Assembly (NCBI GenBank): GCA_018432315.1
Contig: JAHDLB010000025.1
Location: 124,001-188,000, forward strand
From: Anaerolineae bacterium
GTDB lineage: Bacteria; Chloroflexota; Anaerolineae; Aggregatilineales; Aggregatilineaceae
Direction of reading: 5' to 3'
DNA length: 64,000 nt
The translations under genes and the position numbers were made by a program. Positions within the stretch are counted from its first letter, which is position 1; every line of letters begins with the position of its first letter. The notes beneath the pieces were generated by a model. That model was not told the origin of the DNA and searched no databases. It saw only the letters and a program-made list of their open reading frames with translations. Of the stretch, positions 34,893 through 43,214 are shown one piece after another.

Positions 34893-36160
34893 CGATGTCC
34901 CGGATCACGGTCCCTTACGGAAAAACGCACCTCAGCGCCACGCTGCCGGACGAGTGCCCGGTCGAGATCATCGCGCCCAGGGATGCCCCCGCGCCCGCCC
35001 ACCCGGCCCAACTGGTGGAGGCCGCGCTGGCTACCCCGCTGGGTGGCGTCCGGCTGTCGGATTTCGCGGGCGCGCGCTCGGCGGTCGTCGTCATCAGCGA
35101 CAAGACGCGCCCGCTGCCGGCCCTCGCGCTGGCGCCGCTGCTGGCCCGCCTGGAAGCGCTCGGCCTGCCGCCGGACGCGATCACGCTGCTGGTCGGCACG
35201 GGGACGCACGCGCCCATGAGGCCGGACGAGTTCCCCGCGCTGCTGCCGCCGGACGTCCTGGGGCGCTACCGCGTGATCTCGCACGATTGCGACGACGCGG
35301 CCAACCTGATCCACAAAGGGACCACCTCGCGCGGGACCGAGGTCTGGGTGAACCGCGCGTTCGACGAAGCGGCGCTGCGCGTGGTGACCGGCAACCTGAA
35401 CCCGCACCAGTTCATGGGCTTTTCCGGCGGGGCCAAAGCCGCCGCCATCGGCGTCGCGGGCCGCGCTACGATCAACCAGAACCACGCCCGCATGGTCGAC
35501 CCGCTGGCCCGGCTGGGCGAATACGAGCGCAACCCGACCCGGCAGGACGTCGAGGAAATCGGGCGGTTGATGGGCATTCATTTCGCGCTCAACGTGATTC
35601 TCAACACGGCGAAGCAGATCATCGCCGCGCTGGCCGGTGACCCGGTCGCGGTGATGGAGGCCGGGTTTCCGCTGGTGCGCCGCCTGGTGCAGGTCCCGGT
35701 CGCCGCGCCGTTCGACCTGGTGATCACGTCGCCGGGCGGGCACCCCAAAGACATCAACCTCTACCAGGCGCAAAAGGCCCTCGGCCACGCGTCGTTGATC
35801 GTCCGGGACGGCGGGACGGCGATCCTGGCCGGGGCCTGCCCGGAGGGGACCGGCAGCGCCAGCTACGAGGCGTGGATCGAGGGCATGACCTCGCACGAGG
35901 CCGTGCTCGACCGCTTCGCCCGCGAGGAATTTCGCCTGGGGCCTCACAAGGCATTCCAGATCGCGCGGGATGCCGTTCGCGCCCGCGTGATCTTCGTCTC
36001 CGAAATGGACGAGGACCGGGTGCGCCGCCTGCTGCTGACGCCCGCCCACGACCTGCAAGCCGCGGTTGACATGGCCCTGGCCGACCTGCCGCCAGGGGCG
36101 CGGATCGGCGTGCTGCCCGCGGCCAACAGCACGGTGCCCGTCCTCGCGCCGGAGGGCTGA
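34889..36160 (+). CDS. LarA-like nickel-pincer racemase/epimerase family protein
   Basis: A protein of about 423 residues with the LarA features. 'VISDKTRP' holds the Asp/Arg pair, 'LVGTGTHAPM' a catalytic-type His and 'ISHDCDD' another His. 'NPHQFMGFSGGAKAAAIGVAG' holds a His and the Lys that anchors the nickel-pincer nucleotide, and 'INQNHARM' a further His. LarA enzymes racemise or epimerise 2-hydroxy acids using this cofactor, made by LarB/C/E (not in the window). The substrate is not lactate by necessity. The GTG at 34889 overlaps the methyltransferase stop; an ATG at 34895 is equally plausible. Confidence 0.85.
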   Translation: MTMSRITVPYGKTHLSATLPDECPVEIIAPRDAPAPAHPAQLVEAALATPLGGVRLSDFAGARSAVVVISDKTRPLPALALAPLLARLEALGLPPDAITLLVGTGTHAPMRPDEFPALLPPDVLGRYRVISHDCDDAANLIHKGTTSRGTEVWVNRAFDEAALRVVTGNLNPHQFMGFSGGAKAAAIGVAGRATINQNHARMVDPLARLGEYERNPTRQDVEEIGRLMGIHFALNVILNTAKQIIAALAGDPVAVMEAGFPLVRRLVQVPVAAPFDLVITSPGGHPKDINLYQAQKALGHASLIVRDGGTAILAGACPEGTGSASYEAWIEGMTSHEAVLDRFAREEFRLGPHKAFQIARDAVRARVIFVSEMDEDRVRRLLLTPAHDLQAAVDMALADLPPGARIGVLPAANSTVPVLAPEG

Positions 36161-36172
36161 GCCGCGTTTCCC

Positions 36173-36793
36173 ATGATCGACGCCTGGATCGTCTTCCGGC
36201 GCGGGCTGGGCCTCTGGCGGCGGCACGTCGTCGCGCTGACGCTGGTCAGCCTGGCGTGGGCCGCGCTGAGCCTGACCATCCTGCTGCTGCCCCCGGCCAC
36301 GGCGGGCCTGTACGCCATCGCCAACCGCATCGCCTATGGCGAGCCACCGCGCGCCGAGCATTTCTTCGCCGGGGCGCGGCGTTACAGCGCGCTCAGCTTC
36401 CGGTGGACGCTGGTGAACCTGGCCGCCGGGGGCCTGTTTCGCGCCGGCTACTCGGTCGATGGCCTGCCCACGCTGGCGCGCGCCCTCTTGTTGCTCGCCC
36501 TCGGCGGCTGGATCGCCGTCCAGTTTTACACGTGGCCGCTGCTGCTCGAAATGCCCCGCAAGCGCCTGTTTCCCGCCTTGCGGACGGCGCTGCTGCTGGC
36601 GCTGGTCGCGCCGCTGTATTCGCTCGCGCTGCTGTGGGGTACCGCGCTGGTGGTCCTGGCCGCGACCGAGATCGCCGCGCCGCTGGGGCCCCTGGCGGCG
36701 GGATTCGTCGCGCTGGTGGGGAACCTGGGCGCGATCGAGCGGCTGGCCGCCTATGGCCGCACGCCCGACCCGCGCAGCGCCCGCCTCTATTGA
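36173..36793 (+). CDS. Small multi-pass membrane protein (DUF624-like)
   Basis: A 206-residue protein with about five hydrophobic helices. 'WRRHVVALTLVSLAWAALSLTILLLPPATAGLYAIANRIAYGEPP' is reminiscent of the DUF624 family (YesL-like), whose members sit near carbohydrate-use genes. There are no catalytic motifs. It starts 12 bases after the LarA-like stop and is probably co-transcribed. The function is unknown. Confidence 0.7.
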   Translation: MIDAWIVFRRGLGLWRRHVVALTLVSLAWAALSLTILLLPPATAGLYAIANRIAYGEPPRAEHFFAGARRYSALSFRWTLVNLAAGGLFRAGYSVDGLPTLARALLLLALGGWIAVQFYTWPLLLEMPRKRLFPALRTALLLALVAPLYSLALLWGTALVVLAATEIAAPLGPLAAGFVALVGNLGAIERLAAYGRTPDPRSARLY

Positions 36794-36858
36794 GACAACA
36801 CACCGCCCAGGCGCGTGGCATGGGCGGGTATTGCGTATGCGATTGTCGTGACGGTGAG

Positions 36859-37986
36859 CTACAGGTCCGACGTGGGCCGCGCCTGGAGCGTCACCGGCAG
36901 ATCGAGGTACTGCCCGTCGCGCCAGATGCGCAGCGTGACCGTATCGCCCGGCAGGGTGCGGGATTCCAGGTACGCGATCAGGTCGCTCATCTGGGTGATC
37001 GGCTGGTCGTCGATGGCGACGATGATGTCGCCGTTCACCACCACCGGGCCGAAGGGCGTGTTGACCGCATCGGTCGCCCCGCGCAGACCCGCCGCTGCTG
37101 CCGGCCCGCCGCGCACGACTTCGCTCACAATCGCGCCGCGCACGTCACCCGGCAGATTCATCGCCTCGATCTGCGTCGCGCCGACGGTCGTGCCCGAAAT
37201 GCCCAGCCAACTGTGATCGAACGCGCCATCCGCGACCAGGTACGGCACGATCCGGCGGACCGTGTTCGCCGGAATAGCGAACCCGACGCCGGACGCGGTG
37301 CGGCTCTCGCTGAGGATGGCGGTATTGACGCCGACCACGCGCCCCGCGCGGTCCAGCAGCGGCCCCCCGCTGTTACCGGGGTTGATCGCCGCATCGGTCT
37401 GGATCAGCTCGGGGATGCTGAACTGGTTGGCCTGCCGCAGGCTGCGGTCCAGGCCGCTGACGATGCCGGTGGTGAGGGTGAACGCCTGCCCCGCGCCAAA
37501 CGGGCTGCCGATCGCCATCACTTCCTGGCCGATGAAGACCTCGCTCGAATCGGCGAACTGCACCGGCGTGAGAGCGATCGCGGATGGATCGACCTTGATC
37601 ACCGCGAGGTCCGAGTCCGGGTCGCGGCCCACCAGCTCGGCACTCAGCACGGTATTGTCGACGAACGCCACCTCGATGTAGTCCGCCCCTTCGACGACGT
37701 GATTGTTGGTGACGATGTGGCCCTGCGTATCGATCACGAAACCGCTGCCCGTGCCGTAGCCGCCGCGCCGCGTCGCCACCGAGATATTCACGATCGACGG
37801 GATGACCTGCTCGTACACCGCGGACAGGTCCGCTTCGCCCTGCGAGGGCTGGTAGGTTTCCGCCGCGGGCAGGGGCGTCATCACGCTGTCACCGCCCTGG
37901 GCCTGCACGCCCACCACACCCACGACGATCCCCAACACGAAAGCCAATGCGACGATCACCGCCGCAAAGCGTTGTTTGTGGTTCAT
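36859..37986 (-). CDS. HtrA/DegP-type serine protease with one PDZ domain
   Basis: A 375-residue protein with an N-terminal signal anchor (about 8-28), a trypsin-like domain with the full triad His96 (TNNHVV), Asp126 (DSDLAVI) and Ser206 (GNSGGPL), and one C-terminal PDZ domain (about 275-370, 'GPAAAAGLRGATDAVN...GDIIVAIDDQPITQMSDLIAYL'). It degrades misfolded envelope proteins or acts in regulated proteolysis outside the membrane. It is the single-PDZ DegS/HtrA-like form common in Gram-positives and Chloroflexota. Convergent with the DUF624-like gene. Confidence 0.94.
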   Translation of the reverse strand: MNHKQRFAAVIVALAFVLGIVVGVVGVQAQGGDSVMTPLPAAETYQPSQGEADLSAVYEQVIPSIVNISVATRRGGYGTGSGFVIDTQGHIVTNNHVVEGADYIEVAFVDNTVLSAELVGRDPDSDLAVIKVDPSAIALTPVQFADSSEVFIGQEVMAIGSPFGAGQAFTLTTGIVSGLDRSLRQANQFSIPELIQTDAAINPGNSGGPLLDRAGRVVGVNTAILSESRTASGVGFAIPANTVRRIVPYLVADGAFDHSWLGISGTTVGATQIEAMNLPGDVRGAIVSEVVRGGPAAAAGLRGATDAVNTPFGPVVVNGDIIVAIDDQPITQMSDLIAYLESRTLPGDTVTLRIWRDGQYLDLPVTLQARPTSDL

Positions 37987-38064
37987 AGTGACATCACTCC
38001 TTGTCCAATACTGCTACAGAGGGTAGTCCCGATTTGTATAACGAAGCTTGGAGAAAGATTAGAA

Positions 38065-38082
38065 AATCTATAGAAAACTCAG
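38065..38082. repeat. Left copy of 18-bp direct repeat (AATCTATAGAAAACTCAG)
   Basis: Matches 17 of 18 bases with the copy at 40653-40670 in the same orientation. The two copies bracket the two lower-GC glycosyltransferase genes. The rest of the 250-base gap (37987-38237) has no clear gene; it presumably holds promoters for the protease and glycosyltransferase. Confidence 0.6.
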
Positions 38083-38237
38083 TCGCTTCACCGAGGCACG
38101 TCCCAGATCCAACGTAGGCGGCAGCAGTCAATACGATAGTTGACGAGCAACATGAATCCAGGAACACACGTTCTTCAGGCATTTTTCATATAGCGAGCTT
38201 GACAACAGAGGTTACCAACCAATATCATCAAACTGGC

Positions 38238-39110
38238 ATGAACACCTACAAACATCCGACTGATCTTGAGCTATCAAAACTGCGTTTAGCCATCCTACTG
38301 GCAGTGGTTTTTGCGCTACTTGTTGCCGTCTTTCTCGCCTCTCCCTGGCCCGGTGGCGATGACTGGGAGACTTTCCACGGCGCGGCGCAGCGTGTGCTCG
38401 ATCGCGATCCCCTTTACGGCACCCCGGTCACGCATGCCTACTACTCCAATCCGGCATGGTTTGCCTTGCTGCTGGCACCTTTTGGCCTGCTTCCTATACG
38501 TTTCGGCTGGGCAATCCTGTCGGCATCCACGCTCATTGCTGGACTGGCATTGCTGCGGCGATGGGAATTGCACAGCGGCGCAATCAAACCGGTGTTGGTG
38601 TTGCTCTCGCCCCCCATGATCTACACGCTGCTGCACGGGCAGATCGACGCCATTATCATCTGTGCCGTCTTTCTGCCCGCTGAGTGGTGGGCGCTGGCGG
38701 CTTTCACCAAACCACAGGTCGCGCTTGGACTTCTGGCGGGGATCCCGCCGGCACATTGGCTTCGGGTCATCCTGGTGTCTGGGGCGGTCCTCGCCGTCAC
38801 ACTGGTTGTCTTCGGGCTATGGCCGCTCGACCTGATCGATCAGCCTACCCCCTTCGTCGATGCCGGTCACAATCTCTGGCGAGGACTGTGGCCCTTCCAG
38901 GTTCCGGCAGGCGTCGCCCTCATCGCTCTGGGGTTTTCGCGCAAGGACGAACGACTGCTCATTGCAGGGTCCCCTTTGCTTTCGCCCTATGCGGCCATCT
39001 CGACGCTGATTGGCCCCTGGATCGCCGCCGTCACCTATCTGAACAACTGGCAGTCGAGTCTGGTGTTCGCGAGCTGGTGGGCAGCCGTCATCTACCGGGG
39101 ATTAGGTTAG
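38238..39110 (+). CDS. GT87-like (DUF2029) membrane glycosyltransferase
   Basis: A 290-residue membrane protein with about eight helices. 'SPWPGGDDWETFHGAAQRVLDRDPLYGTPVTHAYYSNPAWFALLLAPFGLLPI' is the acidic first-loop pattern of DUF2029/GT87 polyprenol-phosphate-dependent mannosyl- or arabinosyl-type transferases. At 290 residues it is shorter than the usual about 400. ATG at 38238 is preferred to a TTG at 38199. Its base composition is visibly lower in GC than flanking genes, which together with the bracketing repeats suggests horizontal acquisition. Ends 4 bases before the next gene. Confidence 0.75.
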   Translation: MNTYKHPTDLELSKLRLAILLAVVFALLVAVFLASPWPGGDDWETFHGAAQRVLDRDPLYGTPVTHAYYSNPAWFALLLAPFGLLPIRFGWAILSASTLIAGLALLRRWELHSGAIKPVLVLLSPPMIYTLLHGQIDAIIICAVFLPAEWWALAAFTKPQVALGLLAGIPPAHWLRVILVSGAVLAVTLVVFGLWPLDLIDQPTPFVDAGHNLWRGLWPFQVPAGVALIALGFSRKDERLLIAGSPLLSPYAAISTLIGPWIAAVTYLNNWQSSLVFASWWAAVIYRGLG

Positions 39111-39114
39111 GAGC

Positions 39115-40629
39115 ATGGATTTGAGGATTTCAAAAACTCAGGCAACGACACCTTTCTTGTCAACTGTGCTTGTCATCCTGCTCGTCGCATTTGGCCTGCG
39201 TGTTTATGCCCTGGACTCAGCAAGCCTTTGGTATGACGAGGCATTGACGTTCATGCGAGTCCAGGATGGGGTGGTTGAGACAATCCGTATGACTCTGGAG
39301 AGTAGCAATCAGGTCCCACTTTTTTTCGTGCTCTTGCACGTACTCCCTCACGACACTGACTTCACACTCCGATACTTATCCGTGCTGGCCGGTCTTTTTG
39401 GGGTCGCCGCCATCATCGGAATCACCCGGAGACTCTACGGCTCGCCACGAAAAGCCTTGTGGGCCGGCGCGCTCATTGCTGCAAATCCTTTGCTCATCTG
39501 GCTGTCCCGGACGGCCCGCCCCTATGCGCTGCTTTTCGTCCTGCTTCTGCTGGCTTCCTACAGCTTCTTGGTGCTGCTCCGAAAACCAGACTCGAAATCC
39601 AACCTCATTCTTTTCACGCTGAGCAGCATGGTCGCTTATGCAACCCACTATTTCGCGCTCGCACTGCCAATGGCGCAATATATCACGCTGGGTTTTATGC
39701 TCAAACAGCGAAAAGTGTTTCGCCGGTGGTTCATCGCCCAGGTTATCGCCGGTGTCCCCCTGCTGATCTGGATTGCACTGCTCTCGCAGCAAGAGATGAT
39801 ACAACTCGCCATCGAATGGATTCGAGAGCCAACCCTCTCCGACATCCCCCTAACGCTGTGGAATCTCACGGTAGGATACACCGGTGAATATCATCTCCTG
39901 CTGTGGCCGGGTTTCATTGCCTCGATCGTCGGAATAGGTGCCGGCGTCTATTTCGCTATCCGCCACTGGAAAACGGAGCGCCCGAACTTGTACTGGTCCA
40001 TCCTGATCAGCGCTCCGCTGGCGGTGGTGTTCATTGCATCTATCACTTTTAGGCCGGTCTACGAAGATCGGTATCTAATCTTCATGATTGTTGGGTTGGT
40101 TTTTCTCATTGTCGCCGGGTGGGAACGGCTCTCACCGAAGATGGCAAACATCGCGCTGGGCCTCATCGTGGTGAGCGGTGCGCTCCATACTCTGGCAAGC
40201 TTTTACACCGGCGATCACATTCGTGAAGACTGGAAGGGAGCCGCCGCATTCATCCAGGCTGCACACGGGCCGCAGGATGGTATTCTCGTGGACAACCAGC
40301 TCTCGCTGTATGCGTTTATGCGCTACTACAGCGATCTCGATGCACTGGAATATACACAGTTCTTCGGCAAGACGGGATTCGATCCGTACGTTCCACAGCC
40401 CGTTCACGACACATTGTCGCACCAGCCAGAACGGTTGTGGGCCATCTACCGAAACGGGCGCGATGACTGCCATCGCCAGGGCAAAATGCAGGACTTCGAT
40501 CTCTTCGCGCCCGGTGTGACGCCCATCGGCGATTGGCTGATCGCCCACAGAGAGCAAATACGCGAGATCCACGAATTCAACGGCGTCAAGGTCATCCTGC
40601 TCGACAACCCGATTCCCGAAGCACAATGA
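39115..40629 (+). CDS. GT-C glycosyltransferase (family 39/PMT_2-like), lower GC
   Basis: A 504-residue polytopic protein with 'LDSASLWYDEALTFMRVQDG', the acidic first-loop motif of family 39-like enzymes, about ten helices (to about 360) and a soluble C-terminal domain of about 140 residues. It uses a polyprenyl-phosphate-linked sugar as donor; the acceptor is unknown. Codon use is more AT-rich than neighbours (many TTT, ATC/ATT, AAA codons). Paired with the preceding GT87-like gene. Confidence 0.82.
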   Translation: MDLRISKTQATTPFLSTVLVILLVAFGLRVYALDSASLWYDEALTFMRVQDGVVETIRMTLESSNQVPLFFVLLHVLPHDTDFTLRYLSVLAGLFGVAAIIGITRRLYGSPRKALWAGALIAANPLLIWLSRTARPYALLFVLLLLASYSFLVLLRKPDSKSNLILFTLSSMVAYATHYFALALPMAQYITLGFMLKQRKVFRRWFIAQVIAGVPLLIWIALLSQQEMIQLAIEWIREPTLSDIPLTLWNLTVGYTGEYHLLLWPGFIASIVGIGAGVYFAIRHWKTERPNLYWSILISAPLAVVFIASITFRPVYEDRYLIFMIVGLVFLIVAGWERLSPKMANIALGLIVVSGALHTLASFYTGDHIREDWKGAAAFIQAAHGPQDGILVDNQLSLYAFMRYYSDLDALEYTQFFGKTGFDPYVPQPVHDTLSHQPERLWAIYRNGRDDCHRQGKMQDFDLFAPGVTPIGDWLIAHREQIREIHEFNGVKVILLDNPIPEAQ

Positions 40630-40652
40630 CCGGGTATTGAGGCAGGGTTGAG

Positions 40653-40670
40653 AATCGATAGAAAACTCAG
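40653..40670. repeat. Right copy of 18-bp direct repeat (AATCGATAGAAAACTCAG)
   Basis: The second copy, 2588 bases from the first, 24 bases after the glycosyltransferase stop and 20 bases before a strong promoter. See the left copy. Confidence 0.6.
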
Positions 40671-40690
40671 GCAACCAGCCCGAATCAGGA

Positions 40691-40720
40691 TTGACAGGGG
40701 GCCGCGCCCCGTGCTACGAT
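40691..40720 (+). promoter_or_regulatory. Sigma-70-type promoter for the MFS gene leader
   Basis: TTGACA (40691-40696) and TACGAT (40715-40720), spacer 18. It drives a leader of about 260 bases before the MFS start. Confidence 0.65.
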
Positions 40721-40726
40721 GGGCGC

Positions 40727-40986
40727 GATCTTTCGCTCGATATGTTTCACCGAGTCCTTCAGGCAGGTGCACCATGCCAGCAACCATTCACCATACCGCC
40801 GCTCAACACGCGCCGCTGCTGTCTGCGTGTGGGTGCGCCCGCTGATCTAGCCACCTTCTGGCCTTTCGGATTTCGTAAAGAGCAACGCCCGGTGGGCGCA
40901 CTGCCAGCCCTGCGAGGTTTTTCGCCCGCAGGGGCTGTCGTGATTCTGCTATCATCGACCGCTCACCAATCCGAAAGGGCTGAGAC
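40727..40986 (+). other. Long leader of the MFS gene with small ORF and hairpins
   Basis: The 357-base gap 40630-40986 holds the repeat, the promoter and then this leader. It includes a 23-codon ORF, a GCCC/GGGC hairpin (about 40890-40899), a CCCTGCG/CGCAGGG hairpin (about 40909-40934) and a TATCAT box (about 40951) that could be a second promoter. The layout resembles an attenuated or leader-peptide-controlled transporter gene; this is inference. Confidence 0.4.
40774..40845 (+). CDS. Possible 23-residue leader peptide
   Basis: ATG at 40774 follows AGGCAGG by about 7 bases and encodes MPATIHHTAAQHAPLLSACGCAR, then TGA. It is the only well-placed short ORF in the leader of the downstream MFS gene. 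The His/Cys content and position suggest a regulatory leader peptide, but a chance ORF cannot be excluded. Confidence 0.3.
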   Translation: MPATIHHTAAQHAPLLSACGCAR

Positions 40987-42255
40987 TTGTCTCTCGTTCA
41001 ACCATCCAGACGCGATGCCTACGCCGTCTACCTGCTGATCAGCGGCGCGGGATCGCTGTTTTTCTCGCTCATCTTCACCGTCAACCTGTTCTATCACGTG
41101 ACGACGGTCGAGCTTAACCCGCTCCAGTTGGTGCTGGTCGGCACCCTGCTGGAAGGGTCGATCTTTCTATTCGAAGTGCCGACGGGCGTGGTGGCCGACG
41201 TCTACAGCCGCCGCCTGTCGGTGATCGTGGGGTACTTCCTGCTCGGCCTGGGATTCGCGCTGGAGGGCGCCGTCCCGCGCTTCGAGGCCGTGCTGATGGC
41301 CCAGGTGCTGTGGGGCATCGGCTACACGTTCACCAGCGGCGCGGAGCAAGCGTGGATCGCGGACGAAGTCGGCGAGGAGAAAGCCGGCGACGCCTTCGTG
41401 CGCGCCTCGCAGATCGGGCGCATCGGCGGGCTGGTTGGCATCCCGCTCAGCGTCGCGCTGGCGAGCGTCCACGTCACGCTGCCGATCGTGCTGGGCGGCG
41501 CGTTCTTCGCCGGGTTGGCGCTCGTGCTGGCGCTGATCATGCCCGAAAACGGGTTCGCCCCCACCCCGCGCGGCGAGCGCGAAACGTGGCGCACCCTGAC
41601 GCGCACGTTCACCGATGGCGTCCGGTTGGTGCGCGGGCGCGCGATACTGGTCACGTTCCTGGGCGTGTCGGTCTTCTACGGGCTGTACAGCGAGGCGCTC
41701 GACCGCCTGTGGGCGGCGCACCTGCTGGACATCGGGCTGCCGGGGCTGGGGCCGCTGGAGCCGGTGGCGTGGTTCGGGATCATCAGCGCGCTGGCGATGC
41801 TGCTCTCGCTGGGCGCCACCGAGTTGGTCCGGCGCCGGCTGGACACGACCAACCGCGCCGCGATCCTGCGCACGCTGCAAGGGCTGACCGCCGGGACCGT
41901 GCTGGCGATCTTCGGCTTCGCGCTGGCGGGCCGGTTCGGCGTGGCGCTGGCGGCGCTGCTGGCGTTCAAGGCGCTGCGCAGCACGAGCGGCCCGCTGTTC
42001 ATGGCGTGGATCAACCCGCACATCGAGTCGCGGGTCCGCGCCACCGTGTTCTCGATGGCGAGCCAGGTGGACGCGATCAGCCAGGTGGCCGGGGGCCCGG
42101 TCCTGGGCTTCATCGGCAAGACATGGTCGATCCGCGCCGCGCTCGCCGCCAGCGGGCTGGTGCTCTCGCCGGTGCTGCTGCTCTACACGCGCGCGCTGCG
42201 CCGCGAGGAAGCGCCGGACGCGTCACTGGCGGCGCCCGTTTCGCTGGACTCGTAG
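40987..42255 (+). CDS. MFS transporter
   Basis: A 422-residue 12-helix major facilitator protein. The loop 'VPTGVVADVYSRRLSVIVGYFLLGLGFALEGAV' has the conserved D-x-x-S/G-R-R motif A between helices 2 and 3, and 'GAEQAWIADEVGEEKAGDAFVRASQIGRIGGLVG' follows helix 4-5. Such proteins are usually drug or metabolite exporters. The start is TTG at 40987, preceded by AAAGGG; no ATG precedes the first helix. A long structured leader and promoter suggest regulated expression. Confidence 0.85.
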   Translation: MSLVQPSRRDAYAVYLLISGAGSLFFSLIFTVNLFYHVTTVELNPLQLVLVGTLLEGSIFLFEVPTGVVADVYSRRLSVIVGYFLLGLGFALEGAVPRFEAVLMAQVLWGIGYTFTSGAEQAWIADEVGEEKAGDAFVRASQIGRIGGLVGIPLSVALASVHVTLPIVLGGAFFAGLALVLALIMPENGFAPTPRGERETWRTLTRTFTDGVRLVRGRAILVTFLGVSVFYGLYSEALDRLWAAHLLDIGLPGLGPLEPVAWFGIISALAMLLSLGATELVRRRLDTTNRAAILRTLQGLTAGTVLAIFGFALAGRFGVALAALLAFKALRSTSGPLFMAWINPHIESRVRATVFSMASQVDAISQVAGGPVLGFIGKTWSIRAALAASGLVLSPVLLLYTRALRREEAPDASLAAPVSLDS

Positions 42256-42264
42256 CCGAACGGC

Positions 42265-42293
42265 GAGGGGTGGCCCCGCGCGGGCTGCCCCTC
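42265..42293. terminator. Hairpin between convergent MFS and DMT genes
   Basis: GAGGGGTGGCCC pairs with GGGCTGCCCCTC over 12 bp including two G-U pairs, loop CGCG. There is no T run, so termination would rest on the stem alone. Confidence 0.45.
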
Positions 42294-42308
42294 GGTTCTG
42301 ACGCAACG

Positions 42309-43184
42309 TCACGAGCGCGAGATCAGGTAGATGCTCACCAGGATCAGCCCGCCGCCGGCCACGCCGAGCAGGTTGGGAATCTCGTCGAACAGGAACAGGC
42401 CGAACAGCACGCCGCTGACCGGCTCCAGCAGGGCGACCACGCTCACCACCTGGGCGGGGATGCGCTGCAAGCCCAGGAAGTACAGCAGGTAGGACAGGCC
42501 CAGCGAGAAGACGCCGAGCGGGATCAACAGGTGGACGTTGTCGGCCACCGTCTGCGCCGGGACGTCGCGCAGCGCCCAGGGCAGCAGCACCAGCGCCGTC
42601 AGGCCGTTGCTCCACAGCGTCTGGGTGAGGCCGGTCACCGCGCCGCGCAGCCCGCGCCCGATCAACATGACCAGCGCGTACGTCAGGCCGGAGAGCGCGC
42701 CCGCCGCAATTCCCCCCAGCGAATCCCAACTGAGCTGCAGTTCCGCCGGGTTAGAGACGAAGATCATGCCGGTGACGGCCAGCGCCAGGCTGGCCCACGT
42801 GTACCGGGCGCGCGCTTCGTGGAGCACCAGCGGCGCCAGGACCGCCACGTAAATCGGCGACGAGTTGACGAGCAGCGCGGCGTTGGCGGCGGTCGTGTTC
42901 TGGATCGCGTACGTGTACAGCGAGACGGTCATGCTGACGAACACGCCCAGCACCACCAGGCGGGGCATGGATGACCGGTACGCGCCAAACCGCACCGGCT
43001 CGCGGAAGCGAATCACCAGCGCGCACAAAAACAAAAAGCCGAACAGCGCCCGGAAGAATGCGATAGTGGACGTGCCGAGGCCGTCGGTCCAGCGGGTGAA
43101 GGGGATCGCCATGCTGAAGCAGAACGACCCCACCGCCACCATCAGGACGCCCTGCCATTCGACGGTGGATCGCGTGGCGTTCAT
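42309..43184 (-). CDS. EamA/DMT-family transporter
   Basis: A 291-residue ten-helix protein with two EamA repeats: 'GFLFLCALVIRFREP...AIQNTTAANAALLVNSSPIYVAVLAPLVLHEA' and 'GVFSLGLSYLLYFLGLQRIPAQVVSVVALLEPVSGVLFGLFLFDEIPN'. Members export amino acids, nucleosides or other metabolites. It is convergent with the MFS gene. The substrate is unknown. Confidence 0.88.
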   Translation of the reverse strand: MNATRSTVEWQGVLMVAVGSFCFSMAIPFTRWTDGLGTSTIAFFRALFGFLFLCALVIRFREPVRFGAYRSSMPRLVVLGVFVSMTVSLYTYAIQNTTAANAALLVNSSPIYVAVLAPLVLHEARARYTWASLALAVTGMIFVSNPAELQLSWDSLGGIAAGALSGLTYALVMLIGRGLRGAVTGLTQTLWSNGLTALVLLPWALRDVPAQTVADNVHLLIPLGVFSLGLSYLLYFLGLQRIPAQVVSVVALLEPVSGVLFGLFLFDEIPNLLGVAGGGLILVSIYLISRS

Positions 43185-43214
43185 CGAATCGATGTTATGA
43201 CCCTGTGTGCGTGG

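Noticed and set aside
38065-40670. Insertion sequence or transposon
   Set aside because: No transposase, integrase or terminal inverted repeats; only the direct repeats and composition differ.
42251-42974. Plus-strand extension of the MFS reading frame region to 42974
   Set aside because: A different frame from the transporter; antisense to the EamA gene and rich in Arg/Gln shadow residues.
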